A stretch of 64,000 nt of DNA from Medicago truncatula. Taxonomy: Eukaryota > Streptophyta > Magnoliopsida > Fabales > Fabaceae. Both the position numbers and the translations under genes were made by a program. The DNA is taken from NCBI RefSeq assembly GCF_003473485.1, contig NC_053042.1, positions 446,501 through 510,500 on the forward strand, read 5' to 3'. The notes below the pieces were generated by a model, which searched no databases, had not been told where the DNA came from, and saw only the letters and a program-made list of their open reading frames with translations. Shown here piece by piece: positions 61,780 through 64,000 of the stretch; the stretch's first letter is position 1; every line of letters begins with the position of its first letter.

Positions 61780-63867
61780 ATGACAACCATTTTCACAACT
61801 TCCCGTTTTCTGCTAAAAACCCTGAAACTCACCTCACATTCAAACGCCGTTAATCTCAGAAGCTTCCGTTTATCAGCAATGAACACTTCAGCTATGGCTT
61901 CCAGTAACGGTAACGGCGGCGTAGTTCGCTTTCCATTATCTTCATCCAACGCTTTGATCATTCAGAAAGGTGATATCACCAAATGGTCCATCGATGGTTC
62001 CACTGATGCAATTGTATGTCAAATTTACCTTACTATTTCATATTTCATATTTATTTTTTTCAATTGTTACTGCAAGAAATGTATATAGAACAATGTGGAA
62101 TTTAATTTATGTATATGTATATGAATATTAACAGGTAAATCCTGCAAATGAGAGAATGCTTGGAGGTGGTGGTGCAGATGGAGGTAAATCATTTCTAATT
62201 TTTATAGAAAAAAAAAAGTTTCATAGACACCTAAGTTTCATTACAGGTGCGACTCCTTGTTAATCACATGCAAAATTGTATTTTAATTCAGCTGAGTACT
62301 ATATGGTGAGTTTAGAACGATGAAATTGTGGTTAATCATGTAGTTGAATTAACCGAAATTTTTAATGTGATTAGTGAGGTGTTGCAGTTGTAGGAATAAA
62401 TGAGTGTCTGCGTATCATTACTCTTTCTATATATACTTGAAAATTTGAGATTAGTTTTTTAGTAAGGGTCTGTTTGGATAAACAACTTATTTGCAGCTTA
62501 CAACAAAAGCGCTTATCATGGTAAGCGCTTATGTTAGTTTGATTAAGCAATTTTTTCAGCAAAAGGTAAAATAAAGTTAAATTGTTTTCGTGTATGCTAT
62601 AAGTTGTTTTTATAAGTTCTATTGGAGAACTTATGAAAATAAGTTGAAAAAAGCTTATGAAAATTGTATAAGCTTTTTTCATAAGTTCTCCCAAAATGTT
62701 TCACAGAACTTATGCCAGTAGATAGGCTCAAATAAGCCAATCTAAACAGGCATTAAATATCCTATTTAGTCCCTAAAATTGTAGTGGTGTAGCAACTAGT
62801 CTCCCACATTATTAATATCCCGACATTTGTTATCAACAAATACACTATTGACTTAGTTTCAAATCACTTAATTTCAAATGCATTCTTGACGTTACCAACT
62901 TAATGTCATTATAGTTTTCTACATATACTAAATGAGGTCTCAAGGACGAACTTGATTAGTATTTTACAATTTTAAAGATCATTTTGGAATATTGATTATG
63001 TGGAGGATTAGGTTGATACATTCCTATAACTTCAGGGACTGAATTGGGCATTTACTCGTTAGTTTTTAATTAAAATTAAAAGAGATTATAAATAGTACAT
63101 CATGGTGCTTTATAGTTAGTGTGGTAGTGAAAATGATCTTTGAGTGATCGCCTTTTATGCTGGTTTCAGCCATACATAGGGCTGCTGGTCCAGATCTTCT
63201 TAGAGCATGCCGGAATGTTCCAGAAGTCAGGCCTGGAGTTCGCTGCCCAACAGGGGAAGCAAGGATCACACCGTGAGTTCTTATAGTTTTATATATTTGA
63301 GCTCTTTTGATGTGTATGTTTTAAATCTTTGGGTGGGATAAGCGCTTACGTATAAGAGTGAATGACCAATTTAATCTCTAAACTCTAAGGTTGTAGGGTT
63401 TCGGCAACTTGATTCATACAATTAAAGAAATTCCAAAGTATTCCCAGAAATTGAAAGCACTTGATTGCATTAATCCTTCTGTGTTGGTTAATTTGGTCCT
63501 AAAATTGTCACGGAGACACTAATGTTATCGAATATATTCAATTTCATGGAACATTATGAAATTTTGTTAATTTCAGCTCTTCTACAATTTCCGGGGTTAA
63601 ATTAGTAATTTACTTAAAGTATAACTATCTTGGCTAAGCTTATTGATTATAAGCGGATGTGTTATTATTTGGTTCATAAGGGTAAAAACTAAAAAGTGAA
63701 ACTTGTGAAAATAAGCCTTTGCAGAATTTTGCCTTGTGTTTTATATAGACCTTTTACTTGTTGATGTGCAGAGGTTTCTTGCTGCCTGCTTCTCATGTTA
63801 TTCATACTGTTGGCCCAATCTACGATGTTGATAGTAATCCTGCTGCCTCTCTGGCAAGTGCTTACAG
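61780..63867 (+). CDS. Macro-domain (ADP-ribose-processing) protein, 5' part, cut by window edge
   Basis: Four exons are visible: 61780-62013, 62135-62183, 63170-63272 and 63772-63867, giving 160 residues; later exons lie beyond 64000. After a Ser/Arg-rich leader (about residues 1-45, likely an organelle transit peptide) the macro fold starts at LIIQKGDITKWSIDGSTDAIVNPAN. It includes the ADP-ribose-binding Asn and Gly loop NERMLGGGGADGAIHRAAG and then GEARITPGFLLPASHVIHTVGP. Macro-domain proteins bind ADP-ribose and some remove it from proteins or hydrolyse ADP-ribose phosphate or acetyl esters. From memory it is similar to the Arabidopsis Appr-1-p processing family protein At2g40600. Later ATGs at 61879 and 61894 could be used if no transit peptide is made. 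The donor of exon 4 (AG then GTTGC) is slightly weak. Intron 2 carries a Tourist-like MITE. Confidence 0.88.
62466..62753. mobile_element. Tourist-like MITE in intron 2 of macro gene
   Basis: Ends GGGTCTGTTTGGATAAACAA and, from the right, ATGCCTGTTTAGATTGGC, flanked by TAA (62463-62465 and 62754-62756), fit PIF/Harbinger-type MITEs. The body contains further hairpins (GCGCTTATCATGGTAAGCGC; AAAAAGCTTATGA with TCATAAG). Confidence 0.75.
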
Positions 63868-64000
63868 GTTGCTTTTCCAACTTGTGCTTGATAAGCTATT
63901 ATTCGTTATCTTTGAATTCGCAAAAGTTTATTCCATTGTGTTTTGGTTCGCTGTGATTATTACACATGACTGAGAAATTTTGTATTATCAATTTGATTTT

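Overview
The window is AT-rich plant nuclear DNA, most likely from a legume close to Medicago truncatula. Genes have GT-AG introns, and the intergenic DNA carries Stowaway MITEs, a tRNA-derived SINE with a poly(A) tail, TGTAACACCC-type LTR edges and other repeats familiar from Medicago. The species call rests on recalled sequence character, not on a search. No prokaryote-style operon, CRISPR array, rRNA gene or convincing tRNA gene is present.

Layout. At 1-387 is exon 1 of a Yellow Stripe-Like (YSL) transporter on the minus strand. It runs off the left edge and has a nonsense codon one codon before its splice donor. An LTR-like segment with a 35-bp minisatellite lies at 522-1500. A decayed piece of a TEBICHI/POLQ-type helicase-polymerase gene follows at 2381-7336 (+). 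A BURP/RD22-like gene lies at 8926-10439 (-), with a Mutator-type MITE just upstream of its TATA box. Two intact YSL genes with the same seven-exon coding structure lie at 15101-18299 and 27311-30931 (both -). Between them are a Ty3/gypsy protease-RT-RNase H relic, an LTR fragment in the opposite orientation split by a 1,248-bp solo LTR, a SINE, a Stowaway MITE and a decayed plant-mobile-domain gene.

The right half carries ordinary single genes. They are a TBC-domain Rab GAP (34251-37766, -), an E-class PPR protein (39077-41590, -) and a DYW-class PPR protein (43063-45069, +) with divergent 5' ends. A 13-exon MFS/TLC-type nucleotide-exchange-like membrane protein follows (50714-59412, -), and the 5' part of a macro-domain ADP-ribose-processing gene (61780 onward, +) is cut by the right edge. 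Several transposons lie in the gaps and introns. One is a 1,095-bp Mutator-like element at 59542-60636 with a perfect 9-bp target duplication and terminal palindromes.

The genes do not form one pathway. The clearest theme is a same-orientation YSL cluster in which one copy looks dead and two look functional, broken up by transposons and pseudogenes. I found no clearly new biological system. The most useful leads are the dead YSL copy, the TEBICHI relic, the MITE at the BURP core promoter, the Mutator-like element with palindromic ends, and an in-frame 28-residue repeat in the Rab GAP.

Exon positions were worked out by eye from splice signals, reading frame and family knowledge.
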